From Microcaldota archaeon (GTDB lineage Archaea > Micrarchaeota > Micrarchaeia > Anstonellales > Anstonellaceae), in assembly GCA_021814005.1 (NCBI GenBank), contig JAKAJC010000001.1, forward strand, positions 99,824 to 163,823: a stretch of DNA of 64,000 nt, read 5' to 3'. Positions 24,737 to 34,225 of this stretch are shown here, piece after piece; the stretch's first letter is position 1, and each line of letters begins with the position of its first letter. The notes beneath the pieces are model-generated. The model worked only from the letters and a program-made list of their open reading frames with translations, was not told the DNA's origin and did not search any database. A program made the translations under genes and the position numbers.

Positions 24737-27202
24737 ATGCCTAAAACAGGAAATATCAGGCTTTTCGCACCTTCTGAAAAAAAGAGATGGCAAAAATACC
24801 TGATAAACATCCAAAAAATATGCAAGGGGCCAGATTGGGAGAAAAAATACTGCAAGGAATTGAAAAAACACCTCACGGGTTTGTCTCAAACTCAGTTGCA
24901 ATCATTCAAACAAAAACTCGGTTATCCTAATACAGCTCAATTTGACGATATCCTTAGGGACAAGAAAAAAGCCATAACTGCTTATTGCTATTGGGTATTC
25001 TCTAGAAATTATCGTTCCAGCATAAGCAGATTCCTCAATCTGACGGGGCAAACCGGGAAAGCTCTTCAAAAAACAGCATTCTTGGGGATTCTAGGATTAT
25101 CTGACGCCGAACTGGAAGGAATCGTTCTCTTCCAGATATGGAGGAAAACGGCAATCTTCGAACGGGACTATTCGTTGCGTGAAGTTACGAATGAACAGAT
25201 TACGCAAGTGGATAAGAAAGTAAAGTGGCTAGCAGGAACTTTATCGAAGGGAGCGCATAGGCCTTCCGAAACCGATGATAAAGTTTATCACTTCAAGCAA
25301 AAGGGAGTCTATCGGGATTATCGGATCTACTGGTTTCTCAGACAAAAAAGCGATGAAGAAGAGCCGTCGTGGCCAAACAATCAACGGCAAAAACGGTTTT
25401 CGAGCAAAATATTAGCCATCAACCAAACAGGGAAGAAAATACATCTCGTTGTGCATAATTCTAAAGAGAGGAAAATTTTTCTTAGATTCCTTCAACGCAC
25501 GATTAAGCTTGAATTGATGTCAACCCAGAGCGAAACGCCTGTGAATAAAGCACAACTACAGAAGCTTTTCGTTCCAGATGAAGCTGACGACACTCTGCCC
25601 GTAATCAGCGTGTCCTACAAATATACTAATTTACCTGGAAATCCAAAGCTTATCATCCAAGATCGCGCTGGAAAAAACCCTGTAAAGGGCGCGGTCAAAA
25701 GACTTACTGAAAACAAAGACATAACCCCAGAAGAAATATCCAACATATCTGCATTTACTCTTCTTTTCTCAGGTCAGCCAGTCAAAGTCAGAGTTTTCGA
25801 GGGTAGATTTGGATACTACAAAATGCAAATCCCTGACAGAAGTCTGGCCTATCAGGATCGCGAAGGATTAATCTCACAATTTAAACAAAAAACAAACATT
25901 CCGATCAACCAATACTTTGAATTTGAAGGTAAACCCATCGAAGTCAAGGAAGCGATAAATTCGCTTCTAAACACCCAACTCGTTTCAATAAGCGATGATC
26001 CGCCCATATACCGGAAGGTCCTTGAAGTCTTATACCAGATGGGCCTCCTCCATGCGCCCGAAGAGGAAAACAAGCGATACTGCGTATACAATGGATGCGT
26101 GAAGCAATATGCCAATACTTGGCAGAAAGGCACGTGTTCGGAATGCGGGGGGCAATTGCACCTATTCGGAGAATACTTCGCAGTGAAGACAGATAAGGCA
26201 AAGATTCGAGAACTTATTTCAGACTCACTTATTTTAGAAGGATATTCGGTTGTGCACGGAACACGGAAATTCAATAAGAGGAAAACAGACGTTATCGAAG
26301 TATATACGCCAAAAGGCAGCGTTGTTGTAGTGCCAGTCAATTCACAAAAAATCGACTCAAACCTACTAGAATACTTGAAATTCAACGACGCAGCCGTAGT
26401 ATTCGCACCATATCCTTACACGAGCGAAACTGACCAAATTCGAGGATATGGGCATGGCGTTGTTACTGTGTCTGACCTTATCTACAATAAATTAACCAAT
26501 TCTAATCAAAAGTTGTTTACGGCTGAAATTGATTCTTGCTTAAATGCAACGCAAACCCGTATCGAAAACAACTATCGAAACGCATTGGCCCGGCTTGAAC
26601 GCACAGGGGATTACGACTTCCATAAATTCGAGGAAGACACATTCTCGCTAGTCCACTTCCTTCTGCCGACTTCTCAACGCCTAGGGGATCAGTTCATCGG
26701 CAAGCGTGTCCCGGATGGAATAGCGGCAATACCTCTTTCTTCATCCGAGAGATTCTGCGTCTCATGGGATAGCAAATACTCCACAGCGCAATACGCATTC
26801 AGCGAAAAACCTGCGAAATCCGCATACTACATAAAACGGCTGCAACCACTACCAGTAGTAAAGAATCTAGGTGGACTTGGATCCTTTATCTACATATCCA
26901 ACAATCTGCCAGAAAAAAGATTCAAGAAATTCGCTAAACGAGTGAAGAGACGGGCTAGATGGCCAGGTAGAATCATCCTGTTATCTTCTGCACAATTAAT
27001 GGAATTATGCAAGCACAAAGCATCCGTACAGCAAGTGCTTGCCGCATCTCCCGAGATGAATGAAAGTTACTACAAAAAGATAGCTGGATTATTCTCTAAA
27101 CGCTACCGAAAAATATACGCTATCTCCCCGGCCGAGATTCAGGCAATCACATCTAGCCAATATACGACACCTGCACTGAGTATAAGCCGCGCAGAAGTCT
27201 GA
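24737..27202 (+). CDS. Large putative restriction/defence protein with C-terminal FokI-like nuclease domain
   Basis: 821 residues. The N-terminal 450 residues are of unknown fold. A zinc ribbon lies at about 449-470 (CVYNGC...CSECGG), then a beta-rich region. The last 180 residues match the FokI cleavage domain in order: GKRVPDGIAAI then FCVSWDSKYS (the PD-D/E-x-K motif PDG...DSK), a Tyr-rich helix, FIYISNNLPEKRFKKFAKRV and GRIILLSSAQLMEL. AGTTATAAGG about 25-30 nt upstream gives a leaderless start. It precedes the type I operon. AT-richer than its neighbours. Likely DNA-cleaving defence effector; the recognition part is new to me. Confidence 0.7.
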   Translation: MPKTGNIRLFAPSEKKRWQKYLINIQKICKGPDWEKKYCKELKKHLTGLSQTQLQSFKQKLGYPNTAQFDDILRDKKKAITAYCYWVFSRNYRSSISRFLNLTGQTGKALQKTAFLGILGLSDAELEGIVLFQIWRKTAIFERDYSLREVTNEQITQVDKKVKWLAGTLSKGAHRPSETDDKVYHFKQKGVYRDYRIYWFLRQKSDEEEPSWPNNQRQKRFSSKILAINQTGKKIHLVVHNSKERKIFLRFLQRTIKLELMSTQSETPVNKAQLQKLFVPDEADDTLPVISVSYKYTNLPGNPKLIIQDRAGKNPVKGAVKRLTENKDITPEEISNISAFTLLFSGQPVKVRVFEGRFGYYKMQIPDRSLAYQDREGLISQFKQKTNIPINQYFEFEGKPIEVKEAINSLLNTQLVSISDDPPIYRKVLEVLYQMGLLHAPEEENKRYCVYNGCVKQYANTWQKGTCSECGGQLHLFGEYFAVKTDKAKIRELISDSLILEGYSVVHGTRKFNKRKTDVIEVYTPKGSVVVVPVNSQKIDSNLLEYLKFNDAAVVFAPYPYTSETDQIRGYGHGVVTVSDLIYNKLTNSNQKLFTAEIDSCLNATQTRIENNYRNALARLERTGDYDFHKFEEDTFSLVHFLLPTSQRLGDQFIGKRVPDGIAAIPLSSSERFCVSWDSKYSTAQYAFSEKPAKSAYYIKRLQPLPVVKNLGGLGSFIYISNNLPEKRFKKFAKRVKRRARWPGRIILLSSAQLMELCKHKASVQQVLAASPEMNESYYKKIAGLFSKRYRKIYAISPAEIQAITSSQYTTPALSISRAEV

Positions 27203-27232
27203 TTTATTAACCTCTTATTCCTCGTATATTCA

Positions 27233-29986
27233 ATGGAACCAGAGCAGAAAGCCCGCCGTAAAATTGATAAGATGCTTGAAGCGGCAGGCTGGGTCATCCA
27301 AGATTACAAGGATATGGATTTGGGCGCCAGTCTCGGCGTCGTTGTCCGTGAGTATCCGCTGAAAGAAGGCCGTGCGGATTATCTCCTCTTTGTGGATCGA
27401 AACGTGGTCGGTGTCCTCGAAGCTAAACCTGAAGGCACCACGCTAAGCGTTGTGGAAGAGCAATCCGAAGGCTATCTCAATAATACACCCGAGAACTTGC
27501 CAAACGTCCATTGGCCTCCTCCTTTCGCCTATGAGTCAACAGGGGTAGAAACCCGCTTTAGGGACAACCGCGATCCAAAACCTCGCTCCCGAAACCTTTT
27601 TGCGTTCCACAAGCCTGAAACGCTCTTGGAATGGGTGGAGCAAACTGAAACCCTCCGCTCTCGCTTGAAGAAATTCCCTCCTCTTCCAAAAGGCAACCTC
27701 CGCCAATGCCAGTTCGAGGCCATCAACAAGCTGGAGGAATCTTTAGGGAAGGACAGGCCAAAAGCCCTAATCCAAATGGCCACGGGAAGCGGCAAGACTT
27801 ATACTGCCGTAAGTTCCATTTATCGCCTAATCAAATTCGGCAAGGCCAAGCGCGTTCTCTTCCTCGTGGACCGCAACAATCTGGCCCGCCAAACCCTGCG
27901 GGAATTCCAGCAATACGTTCCTCCCGACTCAAACAAGCACTTTACGGACATCTATAATGTCCAACACCTCAAATCCAACAAAATCGACCCCGTGGCTAAA
28001 GTTTGCATCACTACCATCCAGCGTCTTTATGCCATCCTAAGCGGAAAAGAGATTGACGAAGAGATAGAAGAGCATTCGATGTTCGAAAGCGGCGCTTCCG
28101 CCAGGACGACCCCCATAACGGTGGATTACAACCCAGCCGTTCCCATCGAAACCTTTGACTTCATCATCAGCGACGAATGCCACCGCTCCATCTACAATCT
28201 CTGGCGGCAGGTTCTGGAATACTACGATTCCTACCTCATCGGCCTTACTGCCACCCCGTCCTTGCAGACATTGGGCTTCTTCAACAACAATCTGGTGATG
28301 GAATACAACCATGAGAAAGCCGTGGCCGATCAAGTCAATGTGCAGCTTGCCGGAGTCTATCGAATCGAAACCAAGATTTCCAAGCATGGGGATAAGGTAA
28401 AGGCTGGGTTCTATGTGGATGTGCGTGACAAATTCACCCGCGAGCGACGCATGGAGCTTCTGGACAAGGATTTCTCCTATGAGGCCGCCAAGCTCGATCG
28501 CTCCGTAGTTTCCCCAAGCCAGCTTCGGACAGTTATCCGAGAATTCAAGAACAAGCTGAAAACCGAGATATTCCCCGGCCGCGAGCACGTTCCCAAGACA
28601 CTCGTTTTCACCAAGAACGATGCCCATGCCGAAGACGTGGTGAATATCATCCGCGAGGAATTCGGAGAGGGCAACGACTTCTGTAAGAAGATTACCTACC
28701 GCTCCAACGAGAAGCCCGAGGACATACTTCAAGAGTTCCGAAACTCCTACAACCCCCGTATCGCCGTCACGGTGGACATGGTGGCCACAGGCACCGACAT
28801 TAAGCCCCTCGAATGCCTTCTCTTCCTTCGAGATGTCAATTCCAGGCTCTATTTTGAGCAAATGAAGGGACGTGGCACGCGCACCATCTCCAAAGACGAT
28901 ATGGCTTCGGTAACTCCCGACGCGGGCGACAAGACCTCATTCATTATCGTGGATGCAGTCGGCGTATGTGAGAAGGATAAAACTGACACCAAGCCACTGG
29001 ACCGCAAGCCAACCGTTGCCTTCGAGAAATTGGTTTTGGATGTCGCCAAGGGCATCCGAGACGAGGACACCATAAGCTCCATAGCCGGCCGTTTGGTCAA
29101 GCTGGACCGCAAGATGGAAGGGCCGGAGAAGCAGGAGTTCGTTCGGTTAAGTGGCGGCAAAGGCGTTTCTGAAGTGGCCGCCCAGCTCCTCGCCGCCAAT
29201 AGCATCGACAATCAGATGGTAGCCGCCAAAGCCATGTTCAAAACAGATAAGCCGGACGAGGCGCAGCTCGCCAAAGCTCGAAAGGAGCTGATAACCAAAG
29301 CCTGCCTGCCGCTCGACAAACCTGCACTTCGCAATTACCTCATCGATGTTAAGCGTGAGAAATACCAGATTATCGACACAGTAAGCCAGGACGTGGTGCT
29401 CCGCGCCTCCTTTGATGCTTCGGCTAAGGACAAGGCGCAGGCTATTGTGGGCAAATTCAAGGAATTCATCGAAAAGAACAAGAACGAAGTCTCGGCCCTT
29501 CAAATCATCTATGGCCGCCCCTATGCTCAGCGGCATTTGACTTACAAACAGATCAAGGAGCTTGCCGAAGCCATCGCTCGGCCCCCATATTACCTTAATT
29601 CAGAAGTCGTCTGGAATGCCTACAAGCAACTCGACAAAAGCCGCGTCCATGATGCGGGCCCCAAGAGGCTTCTTACAGACATTATCTCGCTCGTTCGTTA
29701 CACTGTAGGGGAGAGCAATTCGCTCGTGCCCTATACTCAACTGGTGGATTCCCGCTTCAAAGAGTGGCTTGCAGAGCAGAAAAAAGCAGGCCAGACATAC
29801 AATGCCGCCCAGATGGAATGGCTTGAGATGATAAAGGCGCACATCGCCGCCTCAGCCAGCATCGAGATAGACGATTTCGAATATGCCCCATTCGTTGGAA
29901 AAGGCGGGGCAGTAAAAGCCAGCAAAGTATTCGGCTCACGCCTCGATTCCATCCTGAGCGAGCTTAACGAGGCGTTGCCGATATGA
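27233..29986 (+). CDS. hsdR: Type I restriction enzyme R subunit
   Basis: 917 residues. N-terminal nuclease with GRADYLLFVDRNVVGVLEAKPEG (D...ExK). Helicase motor: Walker A MATGSGKT, motif II DECH, motif III TATPS, and late motifs VDMVATGTDIKPLE and QMKGRGTRT. A C-terminal helical region binds HsdM. TTTATTAAC lies about 25-30 nt upstream of ATG 27233. It translocates and cuts unmodified foreign DNA together with HsdM and HsdS. It overlaps the next ORF by 4 nt (ATGA). Confidence 0.97.
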   Translation: MEPEQKARRKIDKMLEAAGWVIQDYKDMDLGASLGVVVREYPLKEGRADYLLFVDRNVVGVLEAKPEGTTLSVVEEQSEGYLNNTPENLPNVHWPPPFAYESTGVETRFRDNRDPKPRSRNLFAFHKPETLLEWVEQTETLRSRLKKFPPLPKGNLRQCQFEAINKLEESLGKDRPKALIQMATGSGKTYTAVSSIYRLIKFGKAKRVLFLVDRNNLARQTLREFQQYVPPDSNKHFTDIYNVQHLKSNKIDPVAKVCITTIQRLYAILSGKEIDEEIEEHSMFESGASARTTPITVDYNPAVPIETFDFIISDECHRSIYNLWRQVLEYYDSYLIGLTATPSLQTLGFFNNNLVMEYNHEKAVADQVNVQLAGVYRIETKISKHGDKVKAGFYVDVRDKFTRERRMELLDKDFSYEAAKLDRSVVSPSQLRTVIREFKNKLKTEIFPGREHVPKTLVFTKNDAHAEDVVNIIREEFGEGNDFCKKITYRSNEKPEDILQEFRNSYNPRIAVTVDMVATGTDIKPLECLLFLRDVNSRLYFEQMKGRGTRTISKDDMASVTPDAGDKTSFIIVDAVGVCEKDKTDTKPLDRKPTVAFEKLVLDVAKGIRDEDTISSIAGRLVKLDRKMEGPEKQEFVRLSGGKGVSEVAAQLLAANSIDNQMVAAKAMFKTDKPDEAQLAKARKELITKACLPLDKPALRNYLIDVKREKYQIIDTVSQDVVLRASFDASAKDKAQAIVGKFKEFIEKNKNEVSALQIIYGRPYAQRHLTYKQIKELAEAIARPPYYLNSEVVWNAYKQLDKSRVHDAGPKRLLTDIISLVRYTVGESNSLVPYTQLVDSRFKEWLAEQKKAGQTYNAAQMEWLEMIKAHIAASASIEIDDFEYAPFVGKGGAVKASKVFGSRLDSILSELNEALPI

Positions 29987-30690
29987 TCACTTTTCTTAAT
30001 GGTCTAATTGGACGCTTTCACAAGTACTGGAAGATTCTTTCCAGCAATGCGCTTGAGTTCATTGCATATTTTGTCTTAGGATTAATTTTCCCATTAGTGG
30101 TGTTTTACTTCCTAAGAGATTGGACTCTACCCACTGTCCTCTTTTCGGTCTTCACTGGCTTTGGCCTTGGCCGGTTCTTCCAAGAGAAAGAGAAATTGGA
30201 GAGATGGCTAGAAGATTTGCGTGTTTTGAAATCCCAAATTGAAGTCTGGACAAAAGGCTTCAAGACATTGCGCTCTTTTCAAACGATGGAGAACTTTCAA
30301 TGGGGTCCGCAACTTAGTTGGCTTGATGGGCAATTGAATGGGTATTGGCTAGGAGACAAAAAGACATCTGTTTCAAAGACAAGTTTGGAGCCTCATTATT
30401 TCGAGAGAGTTGAAATCAGCCGCATAATGGGCGGAATTCAATATATCCCGATGAAAAACGCCAAATTCCTGCTCGGTTCTTTGAGGTCCATCAATCACAA
30501 GATAGACCACCTCAATTTAATCATCCAAATCCTGTATTTACGCAATGATTTAACGAACGACGAAATGAAGAAAATCGGCTCTGATCTCTGCGGCAGCCCG
30601 CTGGCAGTTTGCGAAACGCTGAAAGATGAACTTCCACTAGCGGAAAAGAAGCTTGCCGAGATTTTAGAAGGTTATGGATACATTGAATAG
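29983..30690 (+). CDS. Membrane protein of unknown function inside the hsd operon
   Basis: 235 residues. Two membrane helices near the N terminus (FIAYFVLGLIFPLVVFYFL and LPTVLFSVFTGFGLGRFF), then a coiled helical cytoplasmic part. It starts in the ATGA overlap with hsdR and ends 12 nt before hsdS, so it is translated with the restriction genes. I know no usual hsd partner of this kind. It could tether the complex to the membrane or be an added effector. Confidence 0.7.
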   Translation: MITFLNGLIGRFHKYWKILSSNALEFIAYFVLGLIFPLVVFYFLRDWTLPTVLFSVFTGFGLGRFFQEKEKLERWLEDLRVLKSQIEVWTKGFKTLRSFQTMENFQWGPQLSWLDGQLNGYWLGDKKTSVSKTSLEPHYFERVEISRIMGGIQYIPMKNAKFLLGSLRSINHKIDHLNLIIQILYLRNDLTNDEMKKIGSDLCGSPLAVCETLKDELPLAEKKLAEILEGYGYIE

Positions 30691-30702
30691 TGATGGGAGA
30701 AC

Positions 30703-32118
30703 ATGACTGATAACGAAAAATTGCCGAAAGGGTGGGTTCTTGCCCCTCTCGGAGAACTTGCGGAGTATATCAATGGGCGCGCATTCAAACCTACCGAATG
30801 GGAGAGAGAAGGAAAACCGATTCTTCGCATTCAAAATCTAACAGGTTCAACCGATGAAATCAATCGCTACTCTAAACCTATCGAAGATAAATATCTCATT
30901 AAAGACGGACAACTGCTTATCTCTTGGTCTGCAACCCTTGGGGCATTCATATATCGTGGGGAAGATGCTGTTCTCAACCAGCATATCTTCAAAGTAATTC
31001 CATATGTCGATAAGAAGTATTTGTATCATTTAACCAACGCGTATATTGGTTCTCTAAAATCAAAGGTTCACGGATCGGGGATGCAGCATATTACTAAAGG
31101 TTTATTTGATACCTCTCAAGTCCCCCTTGCGCCATCGAACGAACAACTCCGCATAGTCTCAAAAATTGAAGAACTTGTCTCAGAACTGGACGCAGGTGTT
31201 TCATCTCTCCATAAAGCTAAATGCCAAATTAAGATCTATCGCCAATCAGTGCTCAAATCTGCATTTGATGGAAAGCTTACTGCAAAATGGCGGGAGAAAA
31301 ACAAAAACAAAATTGAATCAGTAGAAAAAATACTGGCGCGAATAAAGGAAGAACGGAAGTTACGACTTGGGAAGAGACACAAAGACGTGTTGCCGTTTGA
31401 TGCTTCAGAGCTACCCAAATTACCGAAGGAGTGGGTTTGGTGTTCGATGAGTGAGGCATGCGGCGTAATTTCTAACGGAAACACTCCTGAACCATCAAAA
31501 ATGACTAGGGATTCTGGGGATATTCCGTTCATAAAAGTATACAATCTTACAAAAGATGGCCGATTGGATTTCACTGTTAAGCCTACATTTATTGACCGAG
31601 AAACGCATAGAAAAGAATTAGCGAAATCGATCACTTACCCTGGCGATATCCTCATCAATATCGTCGGACCCCCCTTGGGGAAAGTATCGCTAGTCCCAGA
31701 TACGTATCCAGAATGGAATACTAATCAGGCAGTTGTCTTGTATCGAGCATCAAAGAACTTAGAAACACGATTCTTGCTGTTCTATCTATTGTCTAATGAT
31801 TTGATTCGTTTTCTCACTAAAAAATCAAAAGCCACTGCGGGGCAGTATAATGTTCAGTTAAGTACTTGTAGAAGCGCACCGCTTCCGTTTGTACCTATCC
31901 TCGAACAAAAAGAGATTGTAAGACAGATAGATATCAAGATGAGTGCAATTGAAAGGACGGAGCAACTTATTGACAAGAATCTCACTATGGCTGAGAATAT
32001 GCGCCAAAGCATTCTCAAAACCGCATTTGAAGGCAAGCTCGCCCCCCAAGATCCAAAAGATGAACCAGCGGAAAAACTGCTCGAACGAATTCGAGCTGAA
32101 AAATCCAAGAAGAGGTAA
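30703..32118 (+). CDS. hsdS: Type I restriction specificity subunit
   Basis: 471 residues with two target-recognition domains, each opened by a similar motif: LPKGWVLAPLGELAEYINGRAF and LPKEWVWCSMSEACGVISNGNT. Each ends in a conserved helical spacer (LPLAPSNEQLRIVSKIEELVSELD; LPFVPILEQKEIVRQIDIKMSAIE). It decides the bipartite DNA target. GGGAG precedes the start. Full length, both halves intact. Confidence 0.95.
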   Translation: MTDNEKLPKGWVLAPLGELAEYINGRAFKPTEWEREGKPILRIQNLTGSTDEINRYSKPIEDKYLIKDGQLLISWSATLGAFIYRGEDAVLNQHIFKVIPYVDKKYLYHLTNAYIGSLKSKVHGSGMQHITKGLFDTSQVPLAPSNEQLRIVSKIEELVSELDAGVSSLHKAKCQIKIYRQSVLKSAFDGKLTAKWREKNKNKIESVEKILARIKEERKLRLGKRHKDVLPFDASELPKLPKEWVWCSMSEACGVISNGNTPEPSKMTRDSGDIPFIKVYNLTKDGRLDFTVKPTFIDRETHRKELAKSITYPGDILINIVGPPLGKVSLVPDTYPEWNTNQAVVLYRASKNLETRFLLFYLLSNDLIRFLTKKSKATAGQYNVQLSTCRSAPLPFVPILEQKEIVRQIDIKMSAIERTEQLIDKNLTMAENMRQSILKTAFEGKLAPQDPKDEPAEKLLERIRAEKSKKR

Positions 32119-32122
32119 TTTT

Positions 32123-33580
32123 ATGCCTGAATCAAGCTCCATTGTTCAAAAAGTCTGGAATTACTGCACGGTTCTTCGGGACGATGGTGTTGGTTATGGG
32201 GATTATGTCGAGCAACTAACATATCTCATCTTCCTCAAAATGGCACACGAGCAGACAAAACCTCCATACAATAAGCCGTCCACGATACCCAAGGGATACG
32301 ATTGGCTCTCTTTAACCTCAAAAGATGGCGAAGCGTTGGAAGGCCATTATTTGGCTACCCTAACCGCTTTAGGAAAGGAAAAGGGGATGCTAGGTATCAT
32401 TTTTGCCAAAGCTCAATCCAAAATCCAAGACCCAGCCAAACTCAAACGCTTAATCAGCCTGATTGATGATGAGGTCTGGCTCGGATTAGATGTTGATGTA
32501 AAGGGGGAAATCTACGAGGGATTGCTCCAAAAGAACGCGGAGGACACCAAGAGCGGCGCAGGCCAATATTTCACGCCAAGACCATTAATCAAAACTATGG
32601 TCGAAGTCATGCAGCCAAAGCCAAATATGAAAATCTGCGACCCGGCCAGCGGAACTGGCGGATTCCTTACCTTGACTTACGATTACATAGTCAAGCACAA
32701 CAATTTAGACAAAGACCAGAAGAAATTCCTCAAGAACGATGCGTTGAGAGGCTACGATATTGTCCCTCAAGTCGCTAGGCTCTGCGCCATGAACCTTTTT
32801 CTCCACGGTATCGGCTCCGAGCAGTCGCCCATTCAGGTTAGGGATTCTTTGGCCTCTGACGATGGCGAACGGTTTGATATGGTCTTGACCAATCCGCCTT
32901 TTGGGAAGAAGAGCAGTATCACAATCGTAAATGAAGAAGGGAAATCGGACAAGGATTCGGTATCATATGAACGCCCTGACTTCTGGACCACCACTTCCAA
33001 CAAGCAACTGAACTTTGTCCAGCACATCAAGACCATCCTAAAAGTCGGGGGAAGTGCGGCAGTCGTAGTCCCGGACAACGTATTATTCGAAGGGGGCGCA
33101 GGAGAAACCATCCGCAAGAACCTGCTAAAGGACTTCGAGGTTCATACGCTGCTGAGGCTGCCAACTGGTCTATTCTATGCTCAGGGAGTCAAAGCCAACG
33201 TAATCTTCTTTGATAAGAAACAAGCCTCTGAGAGCGCGTGGACGAAAGACCTCTGGATCTACGATTTGAGGACAAACAAGCATTTCACGCTCAAGGAAAG
33301 CTCGATGGGCATGAAGGACTTGGAAGACTTCGTTAAGTGCTACAACCCACAGAACCGGCACCAAAGGAAGGAAACCGAGCGTTTCAAGCGCTTCAAATAC
33401 GAAGATTTGATTAAGCGGGATAAGACCAGCTTGGATATTTTCTGGCTCAAGGATGACAGCCTGACGGATTCGGATAACCTGCCGGAGCCGAGCTTAATCG
33501 CCGAAGAGATAGTCGAGAACTTGGAAGAGGCATTGGAAAGCTTTAGAGAGATCGAGAATGGTCTGGAACGGAAGAAGTGA
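32123..33580 (+). CDS. hsdM: Type I DNA methyltransferase subunit
   Basis: I start at ATG 32123 (MPESSSIVQK), after AGAGGTAATTTT; longer frames run into hsdS. 485 residues: N-terminal HsdM helical domain (VEQLTYLIFLKMAHEQ), AdoMet motif I DPASGTGGFL and catalytic motif IV NPPFG, an N6-adenine methyltransferase. It protects host sites and forms the core of the complex with HsdS and HsdR. Confidence 0.97.
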   Translation: MPESSSIVQKVWNYCTVLRDDGVGYGDYVEQLTYLIFLKMAHEQTKPPYNKPSTIPKGYDWLSLTSKDGEALEGHYLATLTALGKEKGMLGIIFAKAQSKIQDPAKLKRLISLIDDEVWLGLDVDVKGEIYEGLLQKNAEDTKSGAGQYFTPRPLIKTMVEVMQPKPNMKICDPASGTGGFLTLTYDYIVKHNNLDKDQKKFLKNDALRGYDIVPQVARLCAMNLFLHGIGSEQSPIQVRDSLASDDGERFDMVLTNPPFGKKSSITIVNEEGKSDKDSVSYERPDFWTTTSNKQLNFVQHIKTILKVGGSAAVVVPDNVLFEGGAGETIRKNLLKDFEVHTLLRLPTGLFYAQGVKANVIFFDKKQASESAWTKDLWIYDLRTNKHFTLKESSMGMKDLEDFVKCYNPQNRHQRKETERFKRFKYEDLIKRDKTSLDIFWLKDDSLTDSDNLPEPSLIAEEIVENLEEALESFREIENGLERKK

Positions 33581-33586
33581 TGCTCA

Positions 33587-34225
33587 ATGACAGCAATCGT
33601 TCTATTCTATCTGGACAGAGGAAAAACACTAGTTGTTGCATCAGATAAGAAAATCTCGTATGGAAATCAGTTCAAAAGCGCTTCATCTTGTGAAGGAGAA
33701 AAATTTCATAATTTTGGGAATTACTATATTTTTTATGCGGGTGACGCTGCTCTCTTCAAATCAGTTATTAACGGATTAGAAAAAAAAGGCAGCCTGACAC
33801 TTCACACCATCAGAGATTATATCCTCCAAAGAAGCCCGCGAAAATCTCCTTGCAACTGGATCATACTAGATAGTAAGAATATCGACAAGGTAATCTTCAT
33901 TCGAGATGGAAATGAGCAAAGTATGATGGACGATATTGAATGTATTGGACAGGGAGAATATTTTGGCCATCTACCAAAACAAATCATAATCGGAGAATTT
34001 ACTCCGAAATGGATTCCATGCAAACAATTGCCTTGGTCCCCCTTATTTGTTGACAAACTTCTAAGATTGTACAAAGAATATTCTTTTCTAGACGATGCGA
34101 TAGGACATCCGGGAGTATATGGACTTGATTTGTTCGTGTTCTCTTCATCAAAAAAGCAACAGCTTAAACGAATTTTATGCAAACACGACCTAACGAATCA
34201 CAATAGCTATAATGGATGGGATTAG
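33587..34225 (+). CDS. Proteasome-subunit-like Ntn-hydrolase fold protein
   Basis: 212 residues. After removal of Met the chain starts TAIVLFYLDRGKTLVVASDKKISYG, laid out like proteasome beta subunits (N-terminal Thr, then the VVxASD/E motif, then Lys in EGEKFHNF, then FYAGDAALFKSVINGLEKK, compare the GD-x-A helix of beta subunits). The final 60 residues are less similar. Six nt after hsdM; the next gene overlaps it. The match is by eye; an active protease is possible since Thr, Asp and a Lys are present. Confidence 0.6.
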   Translation: MTAIVLFYLDRGKTLVVASDKKISYGNQFKSASSCEGEKFHNFGNYYIFYAGDAALFKSVINGLEKKGSLTLHTIRDYILQRSPRKSPCNWIILDSKNIDKVIFIRDGNEQSMMDDIECIGQGEYFGHLPKQIIIGEFTPKWIPCKQLPWSPLFVDKLLRLYKEYSFLDDAIGHPGVYGLDLFVFSSSKKQQLKRILCKHDLTNHNSYNGWD

